Of a stretch of 64,000 nt of DNA, positions 42,994 to 51,483 are shown piece by piece. A program made the translations under genes and the position numbers. The first letter of the stretch is position 1; every line of letters starts with the position of its first letter. The notes below the pieces were generated by a model. The model was not told where the DNA came from. It did not search any database and saw only the letters and a list, made by a program, of their open reading frames with translations. This stretch comes from JAHEZL01 sp046074525 (GTDB lineage Bacteria > Bacteroidota > Bacteroidia > Flavobacteriales_C > GCA-002722245), in NCBI GenBank assembly GCA_046074525.1, contig JBJTOK010000033.1, forward strand, positions 31,509 to 95,508, read 5' to 3'.

Positions 42994-45900
42994 ATGGAAA
43001 TAAAAAATTTTTCAAAGGCTAAAAATTTGTACTTTTCAAGGGTGGAAAAACAAGACAAAAAATTTCTGGTTTACAGGTCATCTGCGGGTTCCGGAAAAAC
43101 CTTCACCCTGGTGAAAGAGTACCTGGCCATTGTCCTGAAAGACGACAATCCTTTTGCCTTTCGCCACATCCTTGCCATCACTTTTACGAACAAGGCCGCC
43201 AATGAAATGAAGGAAAGAGTGCTCAGCAGCCTCAATGCCTTTGCCAATAACCCCGTACTTTCCTCAGGAGAAAAAACCATGATGGATATCCTCAAAGCCG
43301 AACTGGTTGTGGGCGAGGAATTCATTCGCGAAAAAGCCAAAAGCATTATTACCGCCATTCTCCATAACTACGGCGATTTTAATATTACCACCATCGACAA
43401 ATTCATGCTGCGCGTGGTGCGCGCCTTTGCCCATGAATTGAAATTACCTGTGAATTTTGAAGTGGAACTGGATGAAGAAGCTTTAATTACCAGGGCTATC
43501 GACGGACTCATTGCCAAAGTCGGCGAAGATGAGGAACTCACCACCGCCCTCCTAAAATATTCTAAATTCCAGGCCGAAGAGGAAAAATCATGGAACATTG
43601 AAAAAGAGTTAAAGGAAGTGGCCCCGCAATTGCTCAAGGAACAAGGCTACCGACACATCCAGAAACTACGATCCTTCAACCTCTCTCATTTTGTTGAGCT
43701 GAATAAAGAGTATACCGAAAAAATAAAGAACTACGAATCGCGCTTAAAGGCTTTAGCCGATAAAGGTGTATCGCTGATACAAAAACAAGGGTTGAGTGGT
43801 GAGGAATTTGCCTACGGCAAAACCGGACTTTTTTCGGTCCTCAAAAAAATCTCGGCGCTCAATTTTGATAAAATAAAAAACAATCGCGCTTTTAAGGCTG
43901 CAGCGGAAAACAAATGGTACGCCTCAGGAATTGATAGCTACAGCATCCAGAAAATTGATAGTATAAAAGCGGAGCTCAGTACTATTATTGAAGACATCAG
44001 GAACATCATACATAAAGAACAAAAAGACTACGAGCTGAATTTGCTTATTAGTCAGAATTTATACGCCATCGCCCTTCTCAATGAAATTGAAAAAATCATT
44101 GAGCAATTGCGTTCGGAAAACAACTCGGTGCACATTTCGGAGTTCAACAAAAGAATCCTCGACATCGTCCTCACCCAACCCATTCCCTTTGTTTATGAGC
44201 GCATCGGTGAACGCTACAAGCATTATCTCATCGACGAATTCCAGGACACATCGGTATTGCAATGGCAAAACCTGCTGCCCCTTATCGACAATTCTCTGGC
44301 CTCAGGAAATAAAAACATGGTGGTGGGCGACGCCAAACAAGCCATCTACCGCTGGAGGGGCGGTGATGTGGAACAGTTCGCCAACATTGGCTCAGCAGCG
44401 CTTTCCGCCAACAGCAATGTAAAGGAAAGAGAAGAAGCCATCAACAGGAATTTCGAGGAGAAAATCCTCAACCAGAATTTCCGCTCTACCAAAAATGTGA
44501 TTGCTTTCAACAACTTTTTTTTCGAAAAGATAACACAGCTGCTTCCGGCGAAATTAAAGGACTTTTACAAGGATTATTTCCAGGAGAATTTCTACTCAAA
44601 AGATGGTGGTTATGTCCGCGTAACCAAGCTGGAAGAGAAGAACGAGGAATATGTAGAACGTACTCTCCAGGAAATAAAGTTAGTGGTGGAAGACGTGATT
44701 AAGAGAGGCTACAGTTATTCCGATATAGCCGTGCTCAGCCGCAGAAATGAGAATGGAAATATAGTGGCCGATTTCCTCACGAAAAATGGCATTCCCGTGG
44801 TTTCTTCTGAAAGTTTGCTCTTGCATAAAAACAAGCAGGTGCAGCTGATTATTTCCTTATTACAACTTTCATTTAATCCGCAAAACAATCCAGCCTTAAT
44901 CAGAGCTATCAGTGTGCTGCACAGTATTGGCATCATGAAAGACGAGCTGCATATTGAGTTTGAAAAACAAAGCCGCTCTCCCCTGCTCTTCTTCGCTATG
45001 TTGAAAGAAAAAGGGATAGACCTTACGCATTTCCGATATTTGTCCCTGCCAGAAATTGTGCAGCAATGGGCGAATCAGTTGCATCTTGATAATAACGATC
45101 CTTATCTCGTACAGCTTTTCGATTGTATCAGTCAGTACGCCATACAAAACGGTCCCGACACCGGTCGCTTCCTCGAATGGTGGGAAGAAAACAATGCAAA
45201 ACTATCGGTGCAGATGAATGAAGAGGAAAACGCCGTGAAGATCAGCTCTATCCATAAATCCAAAGGTTTAGAGTTTCCGGTGGTTATCCTGCCTTTTACC
45301 GACACCAAGATTTTCCGCACCGACAATATCTGGCTCGACCAGCAGAATGAAGCTCTGCCTTCAGCTTATGTGAAAGCGAAAAAAACACTGGAAGAAACCG
45401 ATTTTGCCGGAAACTACAGCGATGAGCAAAACAAGATGCTTCTCGACCAGATCAATGTACTGTATGTGGCCATGACACGCAGCAAGAATGAAATGTACAT
45501 TTTCTCCAAACCAGGAAAAGTCACCGACACTCCGCAAAACACCGCCGACCTGCTGGAGCTTTGTTTCGAGGAAAAAGGAAATCAGGTTTTTGAAATGGGT
45601 TTCCCAGCAGTTTACTCTAAAAGCAAAAAAGAAAGCATCGAGAAAATCATACCTTCAGCCCATGTTTCCAACACCTGGCGGGAGCACATCATGATCAGCC
45701 GGCAGGCCCCAACGATATGGGATTCTGTGAGTCCGAAAGAATATGGAAATATCATTCACAGTCTGTTTGCAAAACTCGATCATGAGGATCAACTGGATAA
45801 AGTCCTGAATGACGCCTTAGCGGAAGGATTGCTTGATAGCGCAAAAGTAAGCACGCTAAAAGCAAAAATAATTGCTCTTCTGTCTCATCCTGAAATTCAA

Positions 45901-46155
45901 CCTTTATTCAGCAAAGGGGTGAAGGTCAAAAAAGAACAAGAGATCATCAGCGACCAGGGCGAAATATTCCGTCCCGACAGGGTTGTAGAGTTCACCAATG
46001 AAATCTTCCTCCTCGATTTCAAGACAGGGGAAGCCAGCGAAAAGCATAAAAAACAAATCCTCAAATACGCCTTCCATCTGGGCAAAATCAGTCCAAAAAA
46101 AGTTACGAGCTATCTCCTTTACATTGAAAATAATGAGGTGATGGAAGTAAACTGA
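42994..46155 (+). CDS. addA: AddA/RecB-like UvrD-family helicase-nuclease
   Basis: A 1053-residue double-strand-break repair enzyme of superfamily 1. Helicase motifs: Walker A RSSAGSGKTFTLVKEYL near residue 30, ITFTNKAANEMKERV (Ia), LIDEFQDTSVLQW (II), VGDAKQAIYRWRGGD (III), LNQNFRSTKNVI (IV), ISSIHKSKGLEFPVVILPF (V) and LYVAMTRSKNEMYI (VI). The C-terminus has a RecB-type PD-(D/E)xK nuclease (FRPDRVVE then FLLDFKTGEASEKHKKQI), so it should both unwind and cut. In AddAB systems an AddB partner is normally adjacent; none is found on either side here. Start at 42994 is the first plausible ATG, about 30 residues before Walker A. Confidence 0.9.
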   Translation: MEIKNFSKAKNLYFSRVEKQDKKFLVYRSSAGSGKTFTLVKEYLAIVLKDDNPFAFRHILAITFTNKAANEMKERVLSSLNAFANNPVLSSGEKTMMDILKAELVVGEEFIREKAKSIITAILHNYGDFNITTIDKFMLRVVRAFAHELKLPVNFEVELDEEALITRAIDGLIAKVGEDEELTTALLKYSKFQAEEEKSWNIEKELKEVAPQLLKEQGYRHIQKLRSFNLSHFVELNKEYTEKIKNYESRLKALADKGVSLIQKQGLSGEEFAYGKTGLFSVLKKISALNFDKIKNNRAFKAAAENKWYASGIDSYSIQKIDSIKAELSTIIEDIRNIIHKEQKDYELNLLISQNLYAIALLNEIEKIIEQLRSENNSVHISEFNKRILDIVLTQPIPFVYERIGERYKHYLIDEFQDTSVLQWQNLLPLIDNSLASGNKNMVVGDAKQAIYRWRGGDVEQFANIGSAALSANSNVKEREEAINRNFEEKILNQNFRSTKNVIAFNNFFFEKITQLLPAKLKDFYKDYFQENFYSKDGGYVRVTKLEEKNEEYVERTLQEIKLVVEDVIKRGYSYSDIAVLSRRNENGNIVADFLTKNGIPVVSSESLLLHKNKQVQLIISLLQLSFNPQNNPALIRAISVLHSIGIMKDELHIEFEKQSRSPLLFFAMLKEKGIDLTHFRYLSLPEIVQQWANQLHLDNNDPYLVQLFDCISQYAIQNGPDTGRFLEWWEENNAKLSVQMNEEENAVKISSIHKSKGLEFPVVILPFTDTKIFRTDNIWLDQQNEALPSAYVKAKKTLEETDFAGNYSDEQNKMLLDQINVLYVAMTRSKNEMYIFSKPGKVTDTPQNTADLLELCFEEKGNQVFEMGFPAVYSKSKKESIEKIIPSAHVSNTWREHIMISRQAPTIWDSVSPKEYGNIIHSLFAKLDHEDQLDKVLNDALAEGLLDSAKVSTLKAKIIALLSHPEIQPLFSKGVKVKKEQEIISDQGEIFRPDRVVEFTNEIFLLDFKTGEASEKHKKQILKYAFHLGKISPKKVTSYLLYIENNEVMEVN

Positions 46156-46173
46156 AGCAACCATTTGATTTTT

Positions 46174-46205
46174 AATGCGTCTAACGCGCATAAATAATAT
46201 ATTTG
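46174..46205 (+). promoter_or_regulatory. full Bacteroidota promoter with predicted leaderless transcript
   Basis: TTTG at 46174-46177, a 20-base spacer and exact TATATTTG at 46198-46205, the best consensus promoter in the window. The ATG lies four bases after the box. Confidence 0.65.
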
Positions 46206-46209
46206 CAGC

Positions 46210-47013
46210 ATGTTTTACCAGAGCCGGATAGCAAAATCAGTCATGATCCTCTTCATTGGATCAACGCTTTCAGCCTGCTTAAAACCCAGGACTGACGCTA
46301 ACGACACCGACACCTCCCTTGCTCAGAATTACAGCTACGTTGAGCAAAACAACAACGAAATCAACAACATCATTATTGAAGTTATAGAAAAAGACACCAT
46401 CACTTCCCTTAAAACCAGCGAAGCCGGCGATCTTTTGTCGAATTGTGTAGATTTCAAAAAAACAATATCTCAGGATACCATCACTGTGGTAGTTGATTTC
46501 GGAAGCAATAACTGCCTCTGTGCCGATCAGAAATACCGTCGCGGAAAAATCATTATTAAGGCCCTCAGCGATAAAAACTGGGCAAGAGCTTACACCGAAA
46601 ACTTCTATGTCAATGACAATCTGATTGAAGGCAACAGAACCATTACCCGCAGCTCTCTGCTGGAAGTGACTGTAAGTGGCGACACAAAGGTTACTTTTGG
46701 CGACACTGCTGCTATATCTGAAAGTTTCAACAGAAGCATCCTGTTTTCTGAAGGGGTGCTCACCAATGATCCTAACGATGATGTTTTCTCAATTACGGGT
46801 ACTACATCTGGCATCTGCAAAAAAGGACCGTACACCACTAAAATCCTTTCTCCGCTTAAAAGAAAAAGAAACTGCACCAACATTGTAAGTGGTGTGCTTG
46901 AAATTGCTTTGGAAAAGAAAGCAAAAAGACTCATCGATTTCGGGAATGGCGAATGTGATAACGTTGTGACTTTGTCGATTGGCAACTACTCTAAGATTAT
47001 TGCATTGCAGTAA
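46210..47013 (+). CDS. lipoprotein, paralogue of the next gene (copy 1)
   Basis: A 267-residue lipoprotein (lipobox LSAC, Cys23). The mature protein has an Asn/Asp-rich N-terminus and a beta-rich domain with landmarks shared with the next gene: DTITVVVDFGSNNCLC, YRRGKIIIKAL, NFYVNDNLIEGNRTITRSS, DDVFSITGTTSG, IVSGVLEIALEKKAKRLIDFGNGECDN. Cysteines occur in pairs that could form disulfides. A consensus promoter lies four bases before the ATG. The family is unnamed to me. The gene probably arose by duplication with its neighbour, from which it is separated by about 196 bases carrying repeats. Confidence 0.78.
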   Translation: MFYQSRIAKSVMILFIGSTLSACLKPRTDANDTDTSLAQNYSYVEQNNNEINNIIIEVIEKDTITSLKTSEAGDLLSNCVDFKKTISQDTITVVVDFGSNNCLCADQKYRRGKIIIKALSDKNWARAYTENFYVNDNLIEGNRTITRSSLLEVTVSGDTKVTFGDTAAISESFNRSILFSEGVLTNDPNDDVFSITGTTSGICKKGPYTTKILSPLKRKRNCTNIVSGVLEIALEKKAKRLIDFGNGECDNVVTLSIGNYSKIIALQ

Positions 47014-47025
47014 TTCCTTATTCCC

Positions 47026-47052
47026 CACAGATTTCACAGATCAACACAGATT
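47026..47052 (+). repeat. short direct repeats of CACAGAT
   Basis: Three units starting at 47026, 47035 and 47045 (CACAGATT, CACAGATC, CACAGATT), period nine to ten bases. I associate this low-complexity pattern with intergenic DNA of Bacteroidota, but the origin is unknown. Confidence 0.45.
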
Positions 47053-47079
47053 TTTTCGTGTATGTAGTTTCTAGCCTGG

Positions 47080-47120
47080 TCGTCATTGCGGGGAGAGTAC
47101 TCACGACGAAGCTATGACGA
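47080..47120 (+). repeat. R2 palindromic repeat (copy 2)
   Basis: Bounded by inverted heptamers TCGTCAT (47080-47086) and ATGACGA (47114-47120), with core GTCATTGCGGGGAG and AGTACTCACGACGAAG. It is related to 25547-25570 and, inverted, to 49786-49838. Confidence 0.7.
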
Positions 47121-47209
47121 ACAGGGGTGATCCAAACATTTTTCCTATTCATCGGCAACCACTACGAATTCATCTGGTCTTACTAAAAAAAACTAACGCA
47201 ATCATTCCT

Positions 47210-48037
47210 ATGAAAACCACAAAATTACTTAAGGGCAGCGCCCTCCTCCTTACTCTCGGATTAACTTTCGCATCTTGTACCAAAGACAAAGACGATAGCA
47301 CCTCTGCTGCTGAAAACCATGCCATGTCCGAACAAACCAATGACGATATGGATGCTATCGCCGATGAAGCCGAAGCCGGAAAAGTATCTTCTTTCAAAAC
47401 TGAAACAACAGGCGGTATTTTAGGCGACACCGTATTAATCGTTAAAGTTTCCTCTGGAGATACTGTTAATATTACCGTTGATTTCGGTACTACCGGCGTT
47501 ACCTGCAAAGACGGAAAAGTGCGAAAAGGGAAAATCAAAATTACAAGAATCGGCAATCCATGGGTAGCTAATTCCGTAAGAACCGCTACTACCGATGGCT
47601 ACTATGTTAACAACAATAAAGTAGAAGCCACCAGAACCGTTACTTTCAACGGTATGTATGCCACCAACAACCATCCGAGCTGGAATATTTCCGCTACTTT
47701 CACTATTACTCTTTCCGACGGTAGCACTATCAGTGGTTCTACCACAAGATTAAGAGAATGGTCGGAAGGATCAACCACTCCATTCGACAGAACTGATGAT
47801 GTGTTTGTAGTTTCAGGAACGGCCTCAGGAACCAAAGCTGACGGCACTGCTGTGAATGTTGAAATCACTACTCCCCTCACTTTCAAAGTGGCTTGCCACC
47901 AAATCGTAAGCGGTGTAATCAAAATCACTCCTGAAGGAAAAGAAACCAGAACCGTTGATTTCGGAACAGGCGACTGCGACGATTCAGTAACGGTAACTGT
48001 TGGTAAAAAATCGAAAACCTTCACCGCTAAGAAATAA
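47210..48037 (+). CDS. lipoprotein, paralogue of the previous gene (copy 2)
   Basis: About 275 residues from the ATG at 47210, chosen because it opens the lipoprotein signal MKTTKLLKGSALLLTLGL with lipobox FASC (Cys23); the frame continues upstream through the R2 repeat without a signal. The beta-rich domain aligns along its length with copy 1: VNITVDFGTTGVTCKDGKVRK, GYYVNNNKVEATRTVTFNG, DDVFVVSGTASGT, IVSGVIKITPEGKETRTVD, then GDCDDSVTVTVG. It lacks the extra cysteines of copy 1, so the two have diverged. Function is unknown; surface or periplasmic exposure is inferred. Followed by a terminator. Confidence 0.78.
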   Translation: MKTTKLLKGSALLLTLGLTFASCTKDKDDSTSAAENHAMSEQTNDDMDAIADEAEAGKVSSFKTETTGGILGDTVLIVKVSSGDTVNITVDFGTTGVTCKDGKVRKGKIKITRIGNPWVANSVRTATTDGYYVNNNKVEATRTVTFNGMYATNNHPSWNISATFTITLSDGSTISGSTTRLREWSEGSTTPFDRTDDVFVVSGTASGTKADGTAVNVEITTPLTFKVACHQIVSGVIKITPEGKETRTVDFGTGDCDDSVTVTVGKKSKTFTAKK

Positions 48038-48072
48038 ACGCTCTCCAGTCCATATAGGTTAAGTTAAGGAAG

Positions 48073-48096
48073 ACCCCTGTTTTACAGGGGTTTTCT
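48073..48096 (+). terminator. terminator after the lipoprotein pair
   Basis: Stem ACCCCTGT/ACAGGGGT (48073-48080 with 48084-48091), three-base loop, then TTTCTTTT. Confidence 0.88.
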
Positions 48097-48219
48097 TTTG
48101 CATAAAGGCCACTAATAAAAATTCTCTATTGGTCGATTGAGATTAACTTTTCCACATTTTACGCAGACTCGATTTTTGTTTTTTATTTTCGTTGACATTC
48201 AATTTCAGACCATAAAACC

Positions 48220-49155
48220 ATGATTAAAGAACACCACAAATGCCTTATCATAGGCGCCGGACCAGCAGGATACACAGCAGCGATTTATGCAGCACGTGCC
48301 GATTTGAAACCTGTTATGTATGTAGGAATGCAACCCGGAGGACAGCTGATGGACACCACAGAAGTAGACAATTTCCCAGGCTACCCTAAAGGCGTTGAAG
48401 GTCCGCAAATGATGGAAGATTTCCGTGGTCAGGCCGAAAGATTCGGCACCGATGTCAGAACCGGTTTGGTCACAGAAGTATTCTTCAACGAAACACCAAA
48501 AAGAGTGAAGGTGGAAGACAAAGCCGAAATCACTGCCGATACCGTTATTATATGTACTGGAGCTACTGCAAAATGGCTCGGACTCCCTTCTGAAGAAAGA
48601 TTGAAAAGCGGCGGTGTTTCTGCCTGCGCAGTGTGTGATGGATTCTTCTATCGCAACCAGGTAGTAGCCATCGTTGGTGCCGGAGATACGGCTTGTGAAG
48701 AAGCTTCTTACCTCTCTAAAATTTGTAAAAAAGTAATCATGTTGGTGCGCCGCGATTCTTTCCGCGCTTCAAAAGCAATGCAGCATCGTGTGGAAAACAC
48801 GCCGAACATTGAAATTATGTACAGCACTGAAACAGTGGAAGTACTTGGAGAACAAACGGTGGAAGGCGTTAAAGTAAAAAACAATAAAACCGGACAGGAA
48901 AGTACTATTGAAGTAACTGGTTTCTTTGTGGCCATAGGACATTCACCGAATACAGGCATTTTCAAAGGTCAGCTCGACATGGATGAAAACGGATATCTTA
49001 TAACCAAACCCGACAGCACCTACACCAATATTGAGGGCGTATTTGCTGCCGGCGACGTGCAGGATCATAAATACCGTCAGGCTGTAACTGCAGCGGGCAC
49101 CGGCTGTATGGCCGCTCTCGATGCCGAAAGATGGCTGGCTGCTAAAGGACACTAA
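48220..49155 (+). CDS. trxB: thioredoxin-disulfide reductase
   Basis: A 311-residue FAD/NADPH flavoenzyme that reduces thioredoxin. FAD motif CLIIGAGPAGYTAAIYAAR, redox pair CAVC at about residues 136-139 (GGVSACAVCDGFF), NADPH motif VAIVGAGDTACEEASYLS, and the C-terminal FAD motif EGVFAAGDVQDHKYRQAV are all intact. Length is standard. A FrnE-like thioredoxin-fold gene follows one base after its stop, so the two are cotranscribed and may act on related thiol substrates. Confidence 0.97.
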   Translation: MIKEHHKCLIIGAGPAGYTAAIYAARADLKPVMYVGMQPGGQLMDTTEVDNFPGYPKGVEGPQMMEDFRGQAERFGTDVRTGLVTEVFFNETPKRVKVEDKAEITADTVIICTGATAKWLGLPSEERLKSGGVSACAVCDGFFYRNQVVAIVGAGDTACEEASYLSKICKKVIMLVRRDSFRASKAMQHRVENTPNIEIMYSTETVEVLGEQTVEGVKVKNNKTGQESTIEVTGFFVAIGHSPNTGIFKGQLDMDENGYLITKPDSTYTNIEGVFAAGDVQDHKYRQAVTAAGTGCMAALDAERWLAAKGH

Positions 49156-49156
49156 T

Positions 49157-49780
49157 ATGACGATAGAAATCTGGTCGGATATTGCCTGCCCTTTTTGCTA
49201 CATCGGCAAAAAAAGGTTTGAAAAAGCCCTCGAAAAATTTCCGCGTAAAAATGAAGTGACTGTCATCTGGAAAAGCTTTCAGCTGGATCCGGATTTCAAA
49301 CCTGTTGCCGGCGAAAGCATCCACCAGATGCTGGCCGATAAAAAAGGGTGGACTCTGGATTACGCCATCGACATGAACAATCGCGTGAGTAAGATGGCAG
49401 CGGATGCCGGACTGACTTACAACTTCGATAAAACAATTCCAGCCAATACTTTCAATGCTCACCGACTCATACAATTTGCAGCCAGTGAAAAGCTGCAGAA
49501 TGAAGCCGAAGAAAAGTTGTTCTCCGCGTATTTCTGCGAAGGAAAAAACATCAACGACCTTAACATACTTATCGAACTTGGTAAGGAAATCGGATTGAAA
49601 GAAAATCAGCTCAAAGAAATGTTTGCTGATGATTCTTTTACTGATGAAGTGTATGACGACATGGAGGAAGCCGGAAAACTGGGTATCAATTCAGTTCCTT
49701 TCTTTGTAGGCAATCGCAAAATTGCTGTCGCCGGTGCGCAACCGGAACATATGTTTACTGAGTTTTTGGAGCAGTTGTAA
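49157..49780 (+). CDS. FrnE-like DsbA-family oxidoreductase
   Basis: A 207-residue thioredoxin-fold protein without signal peptide, so cytoplasmic. The ATG at 49157 is chosen because it gives the family start MTIEIWSDIACPFCYIGKKR, with the CPFC redox motif at residues 11-14; the frame also runs back into trxB. The helical insertion and the return motif GINSVPFFVGNRKIAVAGAQP (cis-Pro at SVP) are present. FrnE proteins are 2-hydroxychromene isomerase/DsbA relatives with disulfide oxidoreductase activity in characterised members. Operon with trxB suggests a redox role, which is inferred. Confidence 0.93.
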   Translation: MTIEIWSDIACPFCYIGKKRFEKALEKFPRKNEVTVIWKSFQLDPDFKPVAGESIHQMLADKKGWTLDYAIDMNNRVSKMAADAGLTYNFDKTIPANTFNAHRLIQFAASEKLQNEAEEKLFSAYFCEGKNINDLNILIELGKEIGLKENQLKEMFADDSFTDEVYDDMEEAGKLGINSVPFFVGNRKIAVAGAQPEHMFTEFLEQL

Positions 49781-49785
49781 CCCCC

Positions 49786-49838
49786 CTATCGTCGAGGAAG
49801 TTACTTCGCAGTGAGTACACTCCTCGCACTGACGATAG
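49786..49838 (-). repeat. R2 palindromic repeat (copy 3, inverted)
   Basis: Bounded by 8-bp inverted repeats CTATCGTC (49786-49793) and GACGATAG (49831-49838). Its reverse complement aligns with copy 2 (GTCAGTGCGAGGAG, GTGTACTCAC, CGAAG). Confidence 0.7.
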
Positions 49839-49900
49839 AAACCAAAATACCACAATCACGGTATTGTCCCATCCCCTACTTATTAGGCATTTTTGTAGCG

Positions 49901-50527
49901 ATGAACAAAAAGCCTCTTATCCTCATTGCCGACCCGCAAGCTATTTCGCGTATAGGATTAATTAAAATCCTTTCGGAGAAATACAAACTGTACCAGGCAG
50001 CCAATGGTGCACAAACCTTGCAGGCAATAAGAAAAATACAGCCCGATTTGCTCATTGCCGATTTCACTAACGGCGAAGCTTTCAGTGACGACGACATCCT
50101 TATTATAAAAGCCGTTTTACAACAATGTAAAATCCTGATGATTTCTGATGAAAGTAATACGCGTAAAATCCTTGAGCATATTGAATCAGGCGTGAATGGC
50201 TATCTTACCAAGGAATGCGAACCCGAAGAAGTAACGCGCGCCATCAGCGCGATACTTAATGACAAAAAATTCTTTTGCAATAAAGTGATGAATCTCGTGC
50301 TGCAAAGAAAGCTGGAAGAACCCGATTGCGAACCTACCAAACTCACCTTCCGAGAACATGAGATCATCATTTTAATCGCCAAAGGACTTACCAATAAAAA
50401 AGTTGCTGAAAAGCTCGGACTCAGTTATCACACCGTGCATGCCCACCGCAAAAACATCATGAAGAAATTAGCGGCAAAATCCACGTCGGATCTGGTGTTG
50501 TACGCTGTGAATACCGGATTGATTTGA
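49901..50527 (+). CDS. NarL/LuxR-type response regulator, orphan
   Basis: About 208 residues from the ATG at 49901 (MNKKPLILIADPQ); the frame continues upstream through the R2 repeat and is not used. The receiver domain has phosphoacceptor D54 in DLLIADF and K104 in GYLTKE; the N-terminal acidic pair is reduced to one Asp (D11), and the Thr/Ser position reads MISDES. The LuxR helix-turn-helix is complete (LTFREHEIIILIAKGLTNKKV, LGLSYHTVHAHRKNIMKKL). No histidine kinase lies nearby. The weakened acidic pair leaves open whether it is controlled by phosphorylation. Targets are unknown. Confidence 0.9.
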   Translation: MNKKPLILIADPQAISRIGLIKILSEKYKLYQAANGAQTLQAIRKIQPDLLIADFTNGEAFSDDDILIIKAVLQQCKILMISDESNTRKILEHIESGVNGYLTKECEPEEVTRAISAILNDKKFFCNKVMNLVLQRKLEEPDCEPTKLTFREHEIIILIAKGLTNKKVAEKLGLSYHTVHAHRKNIMKKLAAKSTSDLVLYAVNTGLI

Positions 50528-50529
50528 AT

Positions 50530-50592
50530 CAGAGTAAGAGTGCGTTTTTGAGAGGGATTGCATGTACTTTCCTCCCTGGATAAGAGGAAGCA
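50530..50592 (+). repeat. R1 repeat, degenerate copy B
   Basis: The order AGAGTG, TTTTGAGAG, GCATGTACTT, CCTGGATAAGAGG matches the left part of R1 copy A (from 15593). The right-hand arm is mostly lost. Confidence 0.55.
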
Positions 50593-50606
50593 CACGCAGG
50601 AACTTC

Positions 50607-51029
50607 TTACGCCTTCAACAAAGTCGCAATATCAAACTTCTTCATTTTCAAAAAAGCCTGAACTACACGCGGTGCTTTTTCAGCATCACTCATAAGTTTT
50701 CCTAAAACAGCTGGTACCACTTGCCACGACACACCATATTTATCTTTCAGCCAGCCACACATACTTTCACTACCGCCTGCGGTGAGCTTTTCCCAGTAGT
50801 AATCAATTTCCTCCTGCGTTTCACAATCAATCACGAAAGATACCGCTTCATTGAATTTGAAATGTGGTCCGCCATTAAGACACATGAATTTTTTACCCTC
50901 CACTTCAAACATCGTCACCATGGGATTGGATGCAGTGATTTTTGAATTTTTAAAAACCGAGCAATAAAACTCTGCCGCTTCTTTGGCTTTGCCATCAAAC
51001 CACAGACAAGGATAAATTGGGTTTTTCAT
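50607..51029 (-). CDS. PhnB-like VOC superfamily protein
   Basis: A 140-residue cytoplasmic protein of the vicinal-oxygen-chelate fold, in the group annotated as PhnB or 3-demethylubiquinone methyltransferase-like. The start PIYPCLWFDGKAKEAAEFYCSVF, central EGKKFMCLNGGP, FVIDCETQEEIDYYWEKLT and the end WLKDKYGVSWQVVPAVL are typical. Enzyme activity is unproven for most members. It follows the SRPBCC gene by five bases on the same strand. That gene order is frequent in Bacteroidota and suggests a shared stress or detoxification role, which is inferred. Confidence 0.9.
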   Translation of the reverse strand: MKNPIYPCLWFDGKAKEAAEFYCSVFKNSKITASNPMVTMFEVEGKKFMCLNGGPHFKFNEAVSFVIDCETQEEIDYYWEKLTAGGSESMCGWLKDKYGVSWQVVPAVLGKLMSDAEKAPRVVQAFLKMKKFDIATLLKA

Positions 51030-51034
51030 GTCAA

Positions 51035-51448
51035 TTAATTTGCTTCCGTGTGCTTCTTAAAATTATTGAGAATTGCCTGCCAGCCTCCTTTTTGCATATC
51101 TGCAGGATTTTGGTTTTCCGGTTCAAAAGTTTCTGTTACAACGGTAGACGATCCTTTTCCGGAAAAAACAATTTTCACCTTCCTGCCGTCACCCATGGTA
51201 TATTCAATGAGTTCATGATTTTTCACTGCAGTGTATTCACCACCGAAATCGAAACCAAAACTTCCGTCTTTAGCTTCCATGCGGGTGGTGAACTGTCCGC
51301 CTACTTTTACATCGTTGGTGGCCGATGGCACATGCCAGTCGTCAGTGGCGCTGCACCATTGCATGATATGTTTTGGTTCTGTCCAGTATTCCCAGACCTT
51401 CTCTACCGGTGCATTCACCGTTGCCTCTACTGTAATTGGGTTTGTCAT
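51035..51448 (-). CDS. SRPBCC/AHSA1-like domain protein
   Basis: About 137 residues from the ATG at 51448, which gives the family start MTNPITVEATVNAPVEKVWE; the longer frame is not needed. The helix-grip fold is shown by YWTEPKHIMQW, VGGQFTTRMEAKDGSFGFDF, EYTMGDGRKVKIVFSG and the end GGWQAILNNFKKH. Members bind hydrophobic ligands or stimulate Hsp90-type ATPases; this one has no known ligand. It is upstream of, and overlaps the operon with, the VOC gene. A divergent zinc-ribbon protein gene starts 36 bases away. Confidence 0.9.
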   Translation of the reverse strand: MTNPITVEATVNAPVEKVWEYWTEPKHIMQWCSATDDWHVPSATNDVKVGGQFTTRMEAKDGSFGFDFGGEYTAVKNHELIEYTMGDGRKVKIVFSGKGSSTVVTETFEPENQNPADMQKGGWQAILNNFKKHTEAN

Positions 51449-51483
51449 TTTTATGCGTTTTATTTGTGAATATAATAAATCGA

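Noticed and set aside
47114..47209. Upstream extension of the second paralogous lipoprotein
   Set aside because: The extension runs through the R2 repeat and would bury the lipoprotein signal; the ATG at 47210 is the better start.
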